DNA of 64,000 bases, taken from positions 30,584-94,583 of IMG/VR virus record IMGVR_UViG_3300033146_001635, one strand, 5' to 3'. This document shows positions 26,357 to 35,067 of the stretch, piece by piece. Each line of letters opens with the position of its first letter. The stretch's first letter is position 1. The DNA comes from a virus. Both the position numbers and the translations under genes were made by a program. The notes beneath the pieces are model-generated. The model had not been told where the DNA came from. It worked only from the letters and a program-made list of their open reading frames with translations, and ran no database searches.

Positions 26357-26647
26357 TCAATAATACGAAGATAAAGATTGTTTTTCAAATAGTTCTGACA
26401 GTTTAGATCCGTTTGTTACTATTGATTCACCTTGATTATATTTTTCTAAATTCGTTTTTAATATATTTAAACTTTCTTGAACTTTATATATATTTTCTAA
26501 AATATATAATTCATTTTGAGAAGGATCTATTTTATTTTCCAACATTTCAGATAAATTTTTTAATCGATCCATGAAATCGTGGCCATTTTGTCCACTCATT
26601 TCTAATAATGTTGCACGAATACGATTTTTTATTTTTTCTTCACTCAT
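26357..26647 (-). CDS. Small helical protein of the GAF unit
   Basis: 96 residues, all helical, with an NGHDFMDRLKNLSEMLENKI stretch. It ends 7 bp before the GAF protein B start. Likely a partner protein. No family recognised. Confidence 0.45.
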   Translation of the reverse strand: MSEEKIKNRIRATLLEMSGQNGHDFMDRLKNLSEMLENKIDPSQNELYILENIYKVQESLNILKTNLEKYNQGESIVTNGSKLSELFEKQSLSSYY

Positions 26648-26670
26648 AATAAAATAGATCCTACCAAAAG

Positions 26671-27069
26671 TTATTTTACAGGTTTCTGGTTATCATCTTG
26701 AAAGACAAATGCTTTCTTAGATGGTTCAAACTTATATCCATCTGGAATATTATATGTTTCTACGATTCTTTGAATAAGAGCATTAACTTCATTAATTTCT
26801 TGTTGATACTGTTTAATAAATTCTTTGTATTGAATTTCTAATTGTTGTTTTTTTAATTGTTGTACTTCTAATTTGAGTAAATGATTTTCTAAATTTAAAC
26901 TAGCAACATCATCAATTTTATATTCATCTTTTTTAACTTGATCAGTTTTTATTTCTTCTTTTTCAATCGTTCCAAAATCTTGTACAGGCGCAATACTTTC
27001 TTTTTGTTCTTGCCCGTTTAAGGTTTCCATAGTAGTTAAATCTTGCATGGTAGTTAAAACTTCTTCCAT
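26671..27069 (-). CDS. Coiled-coil protein, first gene of GAF unit
   Basis: 132 residues. Disordered, acidic N-terminal half and a Gln-rich coiled coil (LENHLLKLEVQQLKKQQLEI). C-terminus NIPDGYKFEPSKKAFVFQDD. Late-promoter motif 41 bp upstream. Unknown function; might be structural. Confidence 0.45.
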   Translation of the reverse strand: MEEVLTTMQDLTTMETLNGQEQKESIAPVQDFGTIEKEEIKTDQVKKDEYKIDDVASLNLENHLLKLEVQQLKKQQLEIQYKEFIKQYQQEINEVNALIQRIVETYNIPDGYKFEPSKKAFVFQDDNQKPVK

Positions 27070-27109
27070 TTCAGCTCTCCTTAATTTGGTTTTTTAAAAG
27101 TAAAAATTG

Positions 27110-27126
27110 TTCATTTTTATGTTCTT
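27110..27126 (-). promoter_or_regulatory. Late-promoter motif upstream of GAF unit
   Basis: Minus strand AAGAACATAAAAATGAA, a full match to the motif, 41 bp upstream of the 27069 ATG. Confidence 0.65.
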
Positions 27127-27151
27127 ATTATTTTATAAATAATTGACTTTA

Positions 27152-27691
27152 TTATTCAATGACAAAAATTTCAGGTCGTGAATCAACAAAATTTTCTAAT
27201 TGTTCTCTTGTCATAGTAGATAATGAATCTTTTATTGCTCTACCTTCTGCTAACTTAGTTGCAGTCCAATACATAAATTCATTAAATAATGTTTCAAAAT
27301 AAGTAGCATCTTCCATTACTAAATATTGTGTTACACCATCTTTTGTTTCACTTGCTTTTAAATAATAAGGATATGGTAAATTGCCTCTAATTGCAGATAA
27401 TTGTGAAACATTAAATTGCCATTCTTGTGTTGCCCAAATATCAGTTGTTGAATCAATTGATGTATGAAAACCATACTGAATTAATATAGAAGTTCTATAA
27501 TTAATTTCCACAATAATTTCACGAATAACCCATACTAAACATTCTGTTTCAACTTCTTCCCATGTAGGTTTAGGTCTATCATCTAACCACACTAAATTAT
27601 TATATTCATCTTCGGTGTGATTAATAAATCCACCTTTGAATAAAGGACCCTCCACTAATGAATTAAGTCCTGTATAAATATTAAATCTCAT
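27152..27691 (-). CDS. DUF4376-like tail-fibre accessory protein
   Basis: 179 residues. The pattern YGFHTSIDSTTDIWATQEWQ ... AIRGNLPYPYYLKASETKDG ... YLVMEDATYFETLFNEFMYW fits the DUF4376 region found next to tail-fibre genes. It directly follows two fibre-like genes. It may help fibre assembly or form part of the fibre base. Confidence 0.55.
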   Translation of the reverse strand: MRFNIYTGLNSLVEGPLFKGGFINHTEDEYNNLVWLDDRPKPTWEEVETECLVWVIREIIVEINYRTSILIQYGFHTSIDSTTDIWATQEWQFNVSQLSAIRGNLPYPYYLKASETKDGVTQYLVMEDATYFETLFNEFMYWTATKLAEGRAIKDSLSTMTREQLENFVDSRPEIFVIE

Positions 27692-27701
27692 AAATCGCCT
27701 C

Positions 27702-28769
27702 TTAGATTGTTTCTATTAAAATATTGGATTGTCTCCATATTGTAGAAACTTTTTTTGTATATCCAAATTTTGAAGAATTATAAGCAATTTTAGTGTGTAG
27801 TCTAATTTCATCACCATCTGTTACATTCAATAAAATACCGGGGCATGTTACTGCACCATTTTGTCCATATTTATAACTTCTGGTATATGCAAATGAAATA
27901 CTATCAGTTACTTCATTCCAATTTTTACTTAACAATGCTTGCATTTGAATTCGATTATATTCAGAATTTATAAAATTAACTTTATATGATATTTTAATCA
28001 TACCAGAATAATTATTAATTAATATTACATCATACCCTATTTCATCTTTTATATCAGCTTTTTTCATAGAGAAAATATCATCTGATTTAATAAAATCATC
28101 CCATATAATAACTAATTCTTTTTGACGTTGATGGCTCTGCCATGTTTCATTAATAGCATATAAATATTTAATTTGAGTTGGTTTAATTGGAGCAGGAATT
28201 TCTGAAAAAACTTCCTGTAAAGAATGTGGTATCTCACCACAAGAATTATATTCATAATCATAATATTTTGCATCATTCATTGCCTGTACTTTATCAAAAT
28301 ATAAACTTCGTATACTATTCAACCAATTTAAAATATCTATTGCTTTTTTATTATTTGCAGAAGATAAAGAATATAAAGCAGTAACATCAGATGGTGTTAT
28401 TCCAAAATGCTGCTCATAATCAACACGTTTTTCTAATAAATATTTTTCTTGATCTAAATTATTATAAGCATATAAAAAATCTCTATTTATATCAACTGGA
28501 TATACATCACCACGATAATAAATTATCATTGTTTCTTGAGATTTATATTTAATAAAAGTTTGAAAAATTTCAAGAATACATGGTTCACATTGCATTGACA
28601 AAATAAAAATTGGTGAATTGCTTATTACAAACCCCAATAATTTATTAGTATCTTTATCTATAATTTTTAAATCAACATTATCTGTTATTTCTTTAATTTG
28701 ATCTTGATGTAAAATAGCTTGATTATCAAGAGCTTCTTGTTTATTTGAATCTTGAAATAATATATTCAT
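27702..28769 (-). CDS. Tail-fibre-associated protein with fibre-like C-terminal domain
   Basis: 355 residues. The N-terminal 200 residues are unlike known fibres (CEPCILEIFQTF is near residue 80). The last 110 residues (SFAYTRSYKYGQNGAVTCPG, then ILLNVTDGDEIRLHTKIAYN) match the C-terminal beta domain of the adjacent collagen-like fibre, residue pattern for residue pattern. The two genes overlap by 4 bp. The shared domain suggests a trimeric receptor-binding or knob domain. Confidence 0.55.
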   Translation of the reverse strand: MNILFQDSNKQEALDNQAILHQDQIKEITDNVDLKIIDKDTNKLLGFVISNSPIFILSMQCEPCILEIFQTFIKYKSQETMIIYYRGDVYPVDINRDFLYAYNNLDQEKYLLEKRVDYEQHFGITPSDVTALYSLSSANNKKAIDILNWLNSIRSLYFDKVQAMNDAKYYDYEYNSCGEIPHSLQEVFSEIPAPIKPTQIKYLYAINETWQSHQRQKELVIIWDDFIKSDDIFSMKKADIKDEIGYDVILINNYSGMIKISYKVNFINSEYNRIQMQALLSKNWNEVTDSISFAYTRSYKYGQNGAVTCPGILLNVTDGDEIRLHTKIAYNSSKFGYTKKVSTIWRQSNILIETI

Positions 28770-30382
28770 GTTACTGTCCTAGGAACTTGTTGTATTAATA
28801 TCCAAGTTTGTGAACTACCAATAACAGGTGCTTGTATATCATCATCTCTTACATATGCAACTTCTATATAATCACCATTATCTAATTCAACATAAGTCAA
28901 TGGGCATGAACAATTGCCATATTTATTATAATTATATCCTCTAGTATAGGCAGCGGTTTGAGAATAATCAATTTTTGTACCATTTACTTGAAGCCATGCT
29001 GTTATTGTGTTTCTAGCATTATCACCCGAATCAAGTGTCATAAAAATATTATACGCAATTAATAATTTCAAATCATCATTAGCTGTTATTCTACCAGTTG
29101 ATGTATTTAATGATAATTTAGAATGTGATTTAATCACATCATCAAAAGGCACAACTCTAATAGTTGAATCAACTACTTGTGTACCAGTCATACCATATGA
29201 AACAGTAAATGGAGGTTTTGGAACTCTGATTCTAGCAACACCACCACCTCTATCATCTGCAACTATATCACCAGTAAAATTCAATGTACTATGTGGGGTA
29301 TTTGATAAATTAACACCATCTTCCTGAATTGTAATTGATGTGCCTGAACCATCCGCACCTTTTTGTGCAACTAAATCCCAATTAGATGAAGGTGGTTGGT
29401 CATTTAAAGTATTATTCGTTTTGCACACATAACAAGATCCATCTGATTCAACAGTATCATTTATATTGTAGGTAGTAGATGATGAATAAGCACCTTTCCA
29501 ATCTAAATCACCAGATGGGCCAGTTGGTCCCGTTGCACCAGTATCACCTTTAGATGCCATTAAACTCCAATATGTTGAATTAGATGGATTTTGATTTGTT
29601 GTTGTATCTTGAATACATACATAAGCAGACCCATTATATTCAACAGCTTGGTTTTCAGTATAATTTTGATTTTGCCACGCACCGTGCCATGTTATATCAC
29701 CATCACTACCTTTAGGACCCTGACTTCCTTGTGTATTAAAAAGTGTTACTACACATTTATTAGCAATTGTTGTAAGAGTATTAGACCCATTATATCGAAT
29801 AATTTGAACTCTTATTTTGTCACCAGTTTGAAATTTAATTGGATATATATGTGAACCAGATAATCTACCATTGTTTTCAGTTCTGTGGTACATACTAATT
29901 TCAAAATTATTTACATCAGCATAACCACTTCCACTATCAAGTTGTAAATATGCGGTGCTTCCACTTCTTGTAGTACCGGAATCAACATCTACATTTAAAG
30001 AAACACCTACCAATAAAGTTATATTTTTATTAATTGTAATTTCATTTGAACTTAAAGATGCAAATGTTGATGAAATATCAGTTGTATTTAACGCAATAGA
30101 AATTCTAGAATTGGTAAATGTTTGTGCAGTTGATGCATAACATGAAAAAAGAACATCTTCTTTATTTTCAGTCCAATATGTTGTAGCTATATCAGGTGTT
30201 TTTGATAAATCACCTTCGGTACTTCCTGTTACAGCAGATATGCATCTATATGTTTTTGCTTTCCAAATAACAATATCACCAATTGCATAATTTGCAGTTT
30301 CATCATATAATCCCAATGATGAAATAAAACTAGCTCCAGTTAAATTATGATCTGCTATTTGGTGTTTCTTTATTTGTGTCAT
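28766..30382 (-). CDS. Collagen-like tail fibre with three carbohydrate-binding-type modules
   Basis: 538 residues from the ATG at 30382 (CGGAG ribosome site; a GTG 27 bp upstream is less likely). Three modules with the W-x-YxxGDxVxxxxxxYxC pattern of small chitin-binding-type domains: ETANYAIGDIVIWKAKTYRC, WHGAWQNQNYTENQAVEYNG and WKGAYSSSTTYNINDTVESD. Short Gly-X-Y stretches (GDTGATGPTGPSGD) lie between them. A beta-rich C-terminal head ends the protein. Likely binds host surface glycans. Confidence 0.75.
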   Translation of the reverse strand: MTQIKKHQIADHNLTGASFISSLGLYDETANYAIGDIVIWKAKTYRCISAVTGSTEGDLSKTPDIATTYWTENKEDVLFSCYASTAQTFTNSRISIALNTTDISSTFASLSSNEITINKNITLLVGVSLNVDVDSGTTRSGSTAYLQLDSGSGYADVNNFEISMYHRTENNGRLSGSHIYPIKFQTGDKIRVQIIRYNGSNTLTTIANKCVVTLFNTQGSQGPKGSDGDITWHGAWQNQNYTENQAVEYNGSAYVCIQDTTTNQNPSNSTYWSLMASKGDTGATGPTGPSGDLDWKGAYSSSTTYNINDTVESDGSCYVCKTNNTLNDQPPSSNWDLVAQKGADGSGTSITIQEDGVNLSNTPHSTLNFTGDIVADDRGGGVARIRVPKPPFTVSYGMTGTQVVDSTIRVVPFDDVIKSHSKLSLNTSTGRITANDDLKLLIAYNIFMTLDSGDNARNTITAWLQVNGTKIDYSQTAAYTRGYNYNKYGNCSCPLTYVELDNGDYIEVAYVRDDDIQAPVIGSSQTWILIQQVPRTVT

Positions 30383-30427
30383 AAAAATAAACTCCGATGA
30401 TACCAACACAATAATAGAATAGAATAA

Positions 30428-30444
30428 TTCATTTATATGTTCTT
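30428..30444 (-). promoter_or_regulatory. Late-promoter motif upstream of tail-fibre unit
   Basis: Minus strand AAGAACATATAAATGAA, identical to the consensus, 46 bp upstream of the chosen fibre ATG. The rest of the gap to 30558 is AT-rich and must hold the divergent promoter for the rightward genes. Confidence 0.7.
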
Positions 30445-30557
30445 ATATTTTCATAGAAAATTACATTATTGAGTTTATAATAAAATTCCAAAGTTATATA
30501 TATTCAATTATAATTTATACTAGATATTATTATTTTTTATGGAGGATAATTTTAACA

Positions 30558-31082
30558 ATGATAGAAGCAGCAGATTATATAACAATTACAGAATGTTCAA
30601 AATTATTTAATTTGAATCCATCTACTGTTAAAACATATATAGGTGGACCTGATTATCCAGGTTTTAGATGGAGTAAAAAAAGAGTATATAAAGTCTTAAA
30701 AACATATCAACGAAATTGTGCTAAATGTGGAAAACCATTTATTCTACATAAAAATAATACTAAACATTCAACACTTTGTGCAGAATGTAGAATAATAAAA
30801 AAAGTAAAAGTATACAAACGAATATGTCCCAAATGCAAACAACCATTCACAACAAAAATAAAAGAAAATAAAATCTGTTTCCAATGTTTGTCTAATCCTT
30901 CTATTAACAAAAAAAATGATCCATTTGGTGTAATGAGAAAACCAACTTATCGTGGGAGAACATGCCCTTGTGGAAGTGGTATTCCATTACCAACTGGTAT
31001 ATATAGATGCAATGAATGTAATGACAAATTTCAATATGAAAGAAATGAGTATGTAGATGATTTTGTTTATTATTTTAACTAA
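30558..31082 (+). CDS. Multi-zinc-ribbon protein with N-terminal HTH-like segment
   Basis: 174 residues. Residues 1-40 (YITITECSKLFNLNPSTVKT) look like a MerR-type or excisionase-type helix-turn-helix. Zinc ribbons follow: NCAKCGKPF ... LCAECR, then ICPKCKQPF ... CFQCL, then CPCGSG ... CNECN. Probably DNA-binding, perhaps an early regulator. GGAGG ribosome site; first gene of the rightward block. Confidence 0.6.
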   Translation: MIEAADYITITECSKLFNLNPSTVKTYIGGPDYPGFRWSKKRVYKVLKTYQRNCAKCGKPFILHKNNTKHSTLCAECRIIKKVKVYKRICPKCKQPFTTKIKENKICFQCLSNPSINKKNDPFGVMRKPTYRGRTCPCGSGIPLPTGIYRCNECNDKFQYERNEYVDDFVYYFN

Positions 31083-31091
31083 GAGGAAATA

Positions 31092-31616
31092 ATGTTAAAT
31101 TTAGCTATTGAATACGCAACTGAAAAACACAAAAATCAAAAAAGAAAATATATTAATTTACCATATATTATACATCCATTAACTGTTATGGAAATTATCC
31201 GAGGTACAGTTGAGAATCACACAGAAGAAATGCTATGTGCAGCTGTATTACATGATGTAGTTGAAGATACAGATACCACAATTATAGATATTAAAAATAA
31301 TTTTGGTGAAGATGTTGCGGAATATGTATATTATTTAACAGATATTTCCAAACCATCTGATGGTAATAGAAAAATTAGAAAAGAATTAGATAGACAGCAT
31401 ATAGCAAAAGCGGGATATGAAGCACAAACAATTAAATTAGCTGATTTAATTGACAATTCTGCTTCTATTCTTTTATATGATAAAAATTTCTCTGTAGTAT
31501 ATATTAAAGAAAAAATGAAACTTTTAGAAGTTTTAACAAAAGGTGACAAAAGACTTTTAGAAGTTGCTAATCAAATTGTAATGGATTATTATTTACAAAA
31601 AAATATAATTACATAA
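31092..31616 (+). CDS. Small alarmone hydrolase (HD domain, Mesh1/SpoT-like)
   Basis: 174 residues. HD-family metal ligands are clear: H28 (YIIHPL), H54-D55 (AVLHDVVEDTDT), D118 (KLADLIDN). The E58-D59 pair and the FGEDVAEYVYYLTD segment are typical of (p)ppGpp pyrophosphohydrolases. No synthetase domain is present, so it would only degrade the alarmone, which would blunt the host stringent response during infection. AGAGG ribosome site. Confidence 0.85.
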   Translation: MLNLAIEYATEKHKNQKRKYINLPYIIHPLTVMEIIRGTVENHTEEMLCAAVLHDVVEDTDTTIIDIKNNFGEDVAEYVYYLTDISKPSDGNRKIRKELDRQHIAKAGYEAQTIKLADLIDNSASILLYDKNFSVVYIKEKMKLLEVLTKGDKRLLEVANQIVMDYYLQKNIIT

Positions 31617-31693
31617 CAAGGGAGGGTGATGCCATGTACCTTTATTTTCATCCCATCTGACGTATTAACCTTTAAAAAAAAAGGAGTTTTTGG

Positions 31694-32011
31694 ATGGGTA
31701 AAACAATTAGAAGGAAGAATTCTAAACCGGATTATCTGCTCAATTACCATGACCCCATGTTCGACCACAATGAGGCGAAGTGGTATTGGAGAAATCATCA
31801 GATTAAATATATGGGCAAAGAGCATCAGCGCCGTATTGCCCGATATTTTTCTGATGCCGGAACTACGATGAATCAGGCCCCTAGTTGGTATAGGAAAATG
31901 TTGAATCGTAAATTCCGTCGCAAGAATTCGCATATTCTTGTGAAAATCCAGAAAGGGCATGATAAAGAATTCATCCCGTTTAAGAAAAATCTTCTGTGGT
32001 TGTGGTGGTAA
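31694..32011 (+). CDS. Small basic Trp-rich protein
   Basis: 105 residues, basic, with APSWYRKMLNRKFRRKNSH and a Trp-rich end (LLWLWW). Base composition (about 43-45% GC) is far above its neighbours, and the codons look like those of highly expressed or recently acquired genes. AAAAAAGGAG ribosome site. A second start region with a GGGAGG site at 31620 could encode an 8-residue leader peptide. Probably nucleic-acid or ribosome binding. Function unknown. Confidence 0.55.
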   Translation: MGKTIRRKNSKPDYLLNYHDPMFDHNEAKWYWRNHQIKYMGKEHQRRIARYFSDAGTTMNQAPSWYRKMLNRKFRRKNSHILVKIQKGHDKEFIPFKKNLLWLWW

Positions 32012-32028
32012 GTATTGTTTACCACCAG

Positions 32029-32080
32029 AAATCTCCCCATTATTCTATTAATTTAGAATGATGGGGAGATTTTCTTTTTT
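32029..32080 (+). terminator. Intrinsic terminator
   Basis: 19-bp stem (AAATCTCCCCATTATTCTA with one G-U) followed by TTTCTTTTTT, after the basic protein gene. A smaller hairpin (TGGTGGTAA...TTACCACCA) overlaps the stop codon just before it. The downstream gene has its own GGAGG site, so some read-through or a new promoter is needed. Confidence 0.85.
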
Positions 32081-32089
32081 GGAGGTTAA

Positions 32090-33031
32090 ATGTATACAAC
32101 AATTGATAGTATCAATAATGTGCTTACATCATATAAAAATGGAAACTACAATGTTATTATTTTAAAAGATGGTACTAAAATTAGACAAACAATTGATAAT
32201 GAATTTCAACCAGATTTTCCAGAATCAATGGATGTTAAAATAACAAATAGATGTGATTTAAATTGTAATTATTGCCATGAAAATTCTGTAGAAAATGGTC
32301 GGCATTGTAATATTGAACAATTAATTTCAGTTTTAAAAAATTTTCCAGTACCCGGTGTTGAATTAGCCATTGGTGGTGGTAATCCATTGGAACATCCATA
32401 TCTTATTGATTTTTTACAATGGGCTAAATCTAATGGATTTATTTGTAATTTAACAATAAATGGTAAACACATAAATCATATTTTAAATAAAATTATAGAA
32501 AAAAATCTAATTCATGGATTAGGTATTTCATATACAAATGAAACAGAAAAATTAATTGAATATCCCCACACAGTCTGTCATTTAATTGCAGGTATTCATT
32601 CTATTAAGAATATTCAACATGCATTAGATATATATGGAAAAGTTTTAATTCTTGGATATAAAAATGTAGGGAGAGGATCTACTTTTGGAGTTAAAAACAA
32701 TAAAGAAATAAATAATAATATTCTACAATTATCAAATAATTTATGGAAATTATTTCAACACGAAGGTATTATAAGTTTTGATTGTTTAGCAATTGACCAA
32801 TTACATTTAAAAAAATATTTTACTAACCATGAATGGGAAACATTTTATATGGGCGATGATGGAAAGTTTTCTATGTATTTTGATGCTGTTAATATGATAT
32901 ATGGTAGAAGTTCAACATTACAACACAGAGAAATGGAATTTTGTAAAGATATTCATATATTTAACTTTTTTAAAAAAATATCCAATATAAAAAGAGACAT
33001 AGATGAGGTGATTAATAATGTTAATAAATAA
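32090..33031 (+). CDS. Radical SAM protein
   Basis: 313 residues. Canonical CxxxCxxC iron-sulphur motif (C55, C59, C62 in NRCDLNCNYCHE), a GGN-type motif (LAIGGGNPLEHP) and a likely beta6-barrel core. The C-terminal 120 residues are not a recognised SPASM domain, although a late Cys is present (FCKDIHIF). The reaction is unknown. It overlaps the next gene by 14 bp. Confidence 0.8.
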   Translation: MYTTIDSINNVLTSYKNGNYNVIILKDGTKIRQTIDNEFQPDFPESMDVKITNRCDLNCNYCHENSVENGRHCNIEQLISVLKNFPVPGVELAIGGGNPLEHPYLIDFLQWAKSNGFICNLTINGKHINHILNKIIEKNLIHGLGISYTNETEKLIEYPHTVCHLIAGIHSIKNIQHALDIYGKVLILGYKNVGRGSTFGVKNNKEINNNILQLSNNLWKLFQHEGIISFDCLAIDQLHLKKYFTNHEWETFYMGDDGKFSMYFDAVNMIYGRSSTLQHREMEFCKDIHIFNFFKKISNIKRDIDEVINNVNK

Positions 33032-33575
33032 ACGTATTGGTATATTTGAAACAAATTCATCTTCTTCTCATTCAGTATCTGTTTCTATAAACAATAATAA
33101 TTTAAAATGTTGTTTAAAAAAATATGATGAAGATGGTTTTATAGTTATCCGTACTGAGGGTGGTGAATTTGGATGGGAGGTTGATTACTTTCAAGACGCT
33201 GAAACAAAATTATCATATTTGATTACATATATTTTTAGAAATTTTGATATATCAGATATAGATGAAGATATAAATAAAATGACACCTAGTGAACAATGTA
33301 AGATATTAAACAGTTTAAATTTACCAAAATACCTAAATAAATCAGATTATGAATTATATCAGAAATTAGAAAAAATAATTTGTAAATTTTGCACATGTGA
33401 TAAATTACGAGTAGAAATAAAATCTAAATTTTATCTTTTTGGATATATCGACCATCAGAGCACAAATATAGCATATGATATATTACAATCTAATGAAGAA
33501 TATATTTTAAATTTTATTTTTAATCCAGAATCTATCTTAAAAACTGACAATGATAATCGATGGGATATACAATGA
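33018..33575 (+). CDS. FETNSSSSHS-family protein
   Basis: 185 residues. The N-terminus is KRIGIFETNSSSSHSVSVSI, the signature of a family found in phages and bacteria with unknown function. Internal Cys cluster (IICKFCTCDKLR). Its overlap with the radical SAM gene makes a functional link likely: it could be a substrate or partner. The ATG has a GAGGTG site inside the upstream gene. Confidence 0.6.
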   Translation: MLINKRIGIFETNSSSSHSVSVSINNNNLKCCLKKYDEDGFIVIRTEGGEFGWEVDYFQDAETKLSYLITYIFRNFDISDIDEDINKMTPSEQCKILNSLNLPKYLNKSDYELYQKLEKIICKFCTCDKLRVEIKSKFYLFGYIDHQSTNIAYDILQSNEEYILNFIFNPESILKTDNDNRWDIQ

Positions 33576-34336
33576 ATAAAATATATTGTAATAAATGTAA
33601 AATTGCAATGAAACCTGGTATTGCATTAGAAGAAAATATATCAGCAGGAATACCAGATTTTATTGGTGATGACCAAATTGATAATCTTGATTTACGGGGT
33701 CAGACCTTATCACCAGATGGAACAGCGCATATTATAAACTGTTGGAAATGTCCATCTTGTGGGCATAGTATTTTGATTGGAAGAGATAAAATATTAGAAC
33801 TAAAATATGATAAAATTGCTATATGTGGATATGCATGTGCTGGAAAATCCGAAGTATATAAATTTTTAAAATCTATTACAAAAGATTCTATTCATATTCA
33901 TCTTCTTAAATTTGCTGAACCTCATTATCAAGTTTTAAATATATTACAACAAGAAACTAAAAATAGATTATTTCTACAAGATTTTAGTGATTTGGCTAAA
34001 AAATATTTTGGAAAAGATATTTTTGTTAAAATATTTCTTCAAAAAGCAAAACATGATATGTATATTCAATATACAGTATGTGATGACCTAAGATATAAAA
34101 TAGAATTTGATGCTGTTAAAGAAAATGGGTGGTTTACTATTTTTGTAGATGCAGATGAAAATCTAAGAAAACAAAGAAGTGATGAATTGGGTTATGTATG
34201 GAATCCTAATCATAATTCTGAAAAAGAATTACATTTATTTAAAAACCAATGTGATGCTATTTTTGATAATAATTCATCTTTTCAACATTTATATAATCAA
34301 ATTATGCAAACTTGTGTTAAGGAAGGATATGTGTAA
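33572..34336 (+). CDS. Zinc ribbon fused to deoxynucleoside monophosphate kinase
   Basis: 254 residues from the ATG at 33572, which overlaps the upstream TGA (ATGA). Residues 1-70 form a zinc-binding region (YCNKCK, then NCWKCPSCGHS). Residues 80-254 are a P-loop kinase: GYACAGKS (86-93), FAEPHYQVL, then VCDDLRYKIEFDAVKENGWF and DADENLRKQR. The kinase part resembles T4 gp1-type dNMP kinases, which supply dNDPs for phage DNA synthesis. The zinc-ribbon fusion is unusual. Confidence 0.7.
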   Translation: MNKIYCNKCKIAMKPGIALEENISAGIPDFIGDDQIDNLDLRGQTLSPDGTAHIINCWKCPSCGHSILIGRDKILELKYDKIAICGYACAGKSEVYKFLKSITKDSIHIHLLKFAEPHYQVLNILQQETKNRLFLQDFSDLAKKYFGKDIFVKIFLQKAKHDMYIQYTVCDDLRYKIEFDAVKENGWFTIFVDADENLRKQRSDELGYVWNPNHNSEKELHLFKNQCDAIFDNNSSFQHLYNQIMQTCVKEGYV

Positions 34337-34521
34337 TGGCTAAAACTAAAAAAAATGAAAAAAAAGAATTTAAAAGTTTGGCTGAAAAAATGAAAGAAGA
34401 TAAAAATTTTTTAGATTTATGTAACAAAGCAGAATATGAACCTAATAAAAGACAATATTCCAAATATTTAATGAAAAAAGGACTTGTGTATAAAACACAA
34501 GTCCTCAAAGTAGAACTGTAA
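34336..34521 (+). CDS. Small Lys-rich protein
   Basis: 61 residues, very basic N-terminus (MAKTKKNEKKEFKSLAEKMK). Start overlaps the kinase stop (TAATG). Unknown. Confidence 0.45.
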   Translation: MAKTKKNEKKEFKSLAEKMKEDKNFLDLCNKAEYEPNKRQYSKYLMKKGLVYKTQVLKVEL

Positions 34522-34564
34522 GAAACTGGCCCCTATATATCTTTCTTTATAGGGGCCAGTTTCT
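34521..34564. terminator. Bidirectional terminator
   Basis: Perfect 17-bp stem (AGAAACTGGCCCCTATA and its complement) with a 10-nt loop, between convergent genes ending at 34521 and 34565. Confidence 0.9.
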
Positions 34565-34984
34565 CTAAGTTAGCTTACCGGGAATGATAGTAATCTCCCC
34601 AGAATAATTCTCCCACGTATCTTTCATTCTTTGAATTACGTCCGATGGGACGTTATGAATTGATTCAAATTCCCCCTGGATGCTATATATATAGCATGGT
34701 ATATGTAGCTTATTAGCTAAATCTACATATTTAAAAACCTCCCAACACTTTACAAAAGTATTGGCAACAACAACACCAAAACCATTATTCAAATAAATTT
34801 CGGTTGTTTTAAAACACCAATCATGTGCTGACACTATGTTTTCTGGTTTATACTGATACACCCCACATACCATGTGATACATATCAGCTTCCAGTAACAT
34901 ATGATCAGAAAAATGATTTTTAGCATAAGTTGACTTACCAGATCCAGGAATTCCCCTAAGTAAAACCAATTCTGTGCGTTTCAT
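34565..34984 (-). CDS. PNK-like P-loop kinase
   Basis: 139 residues. Walker A GIPGSGKST at 11-19, a LLEADMYH segment, and a C-terminal VPSDVIQRMKDTWE lid similar to the 5'-kinase domain of T4 polynucleotide kinase. No phosphatase domain. May phosphorylate 5' ends of RNA or DNA during repair. It is the only minus-strand gene inside the early block and is isolated by the terminator. Confidence 0.7.
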   Translation of the reverse strand: MKRTELVLLRGIPGSGKSTYAKNHFSDHMLLEADMYHMVCGVYQYKPENIVSAHDWCFKTTEIYLNNGFGVVVANTFVKCWEVFKYVDLANKLHIPCYIYSIQGEFESIHNVPSDVIQRMKDTWENYSGEITIIPGKLT

Positions 34985-35067
34985 AAAACCTCCTTGTTAA
35001 AGTTAAATCAAAGATTATTTTTAAAAATAAATATATATAGCTAAACAGTTTAAATAAGGAAATAATT

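Noticed and set aside
31589-31960. Minus-strand frame of 123 codons and plus-strand frame 31626-31871
   Set aside because: Both are shadows of the 31694-32011 gene, which has the better ribosome site and the more protein-like composition.
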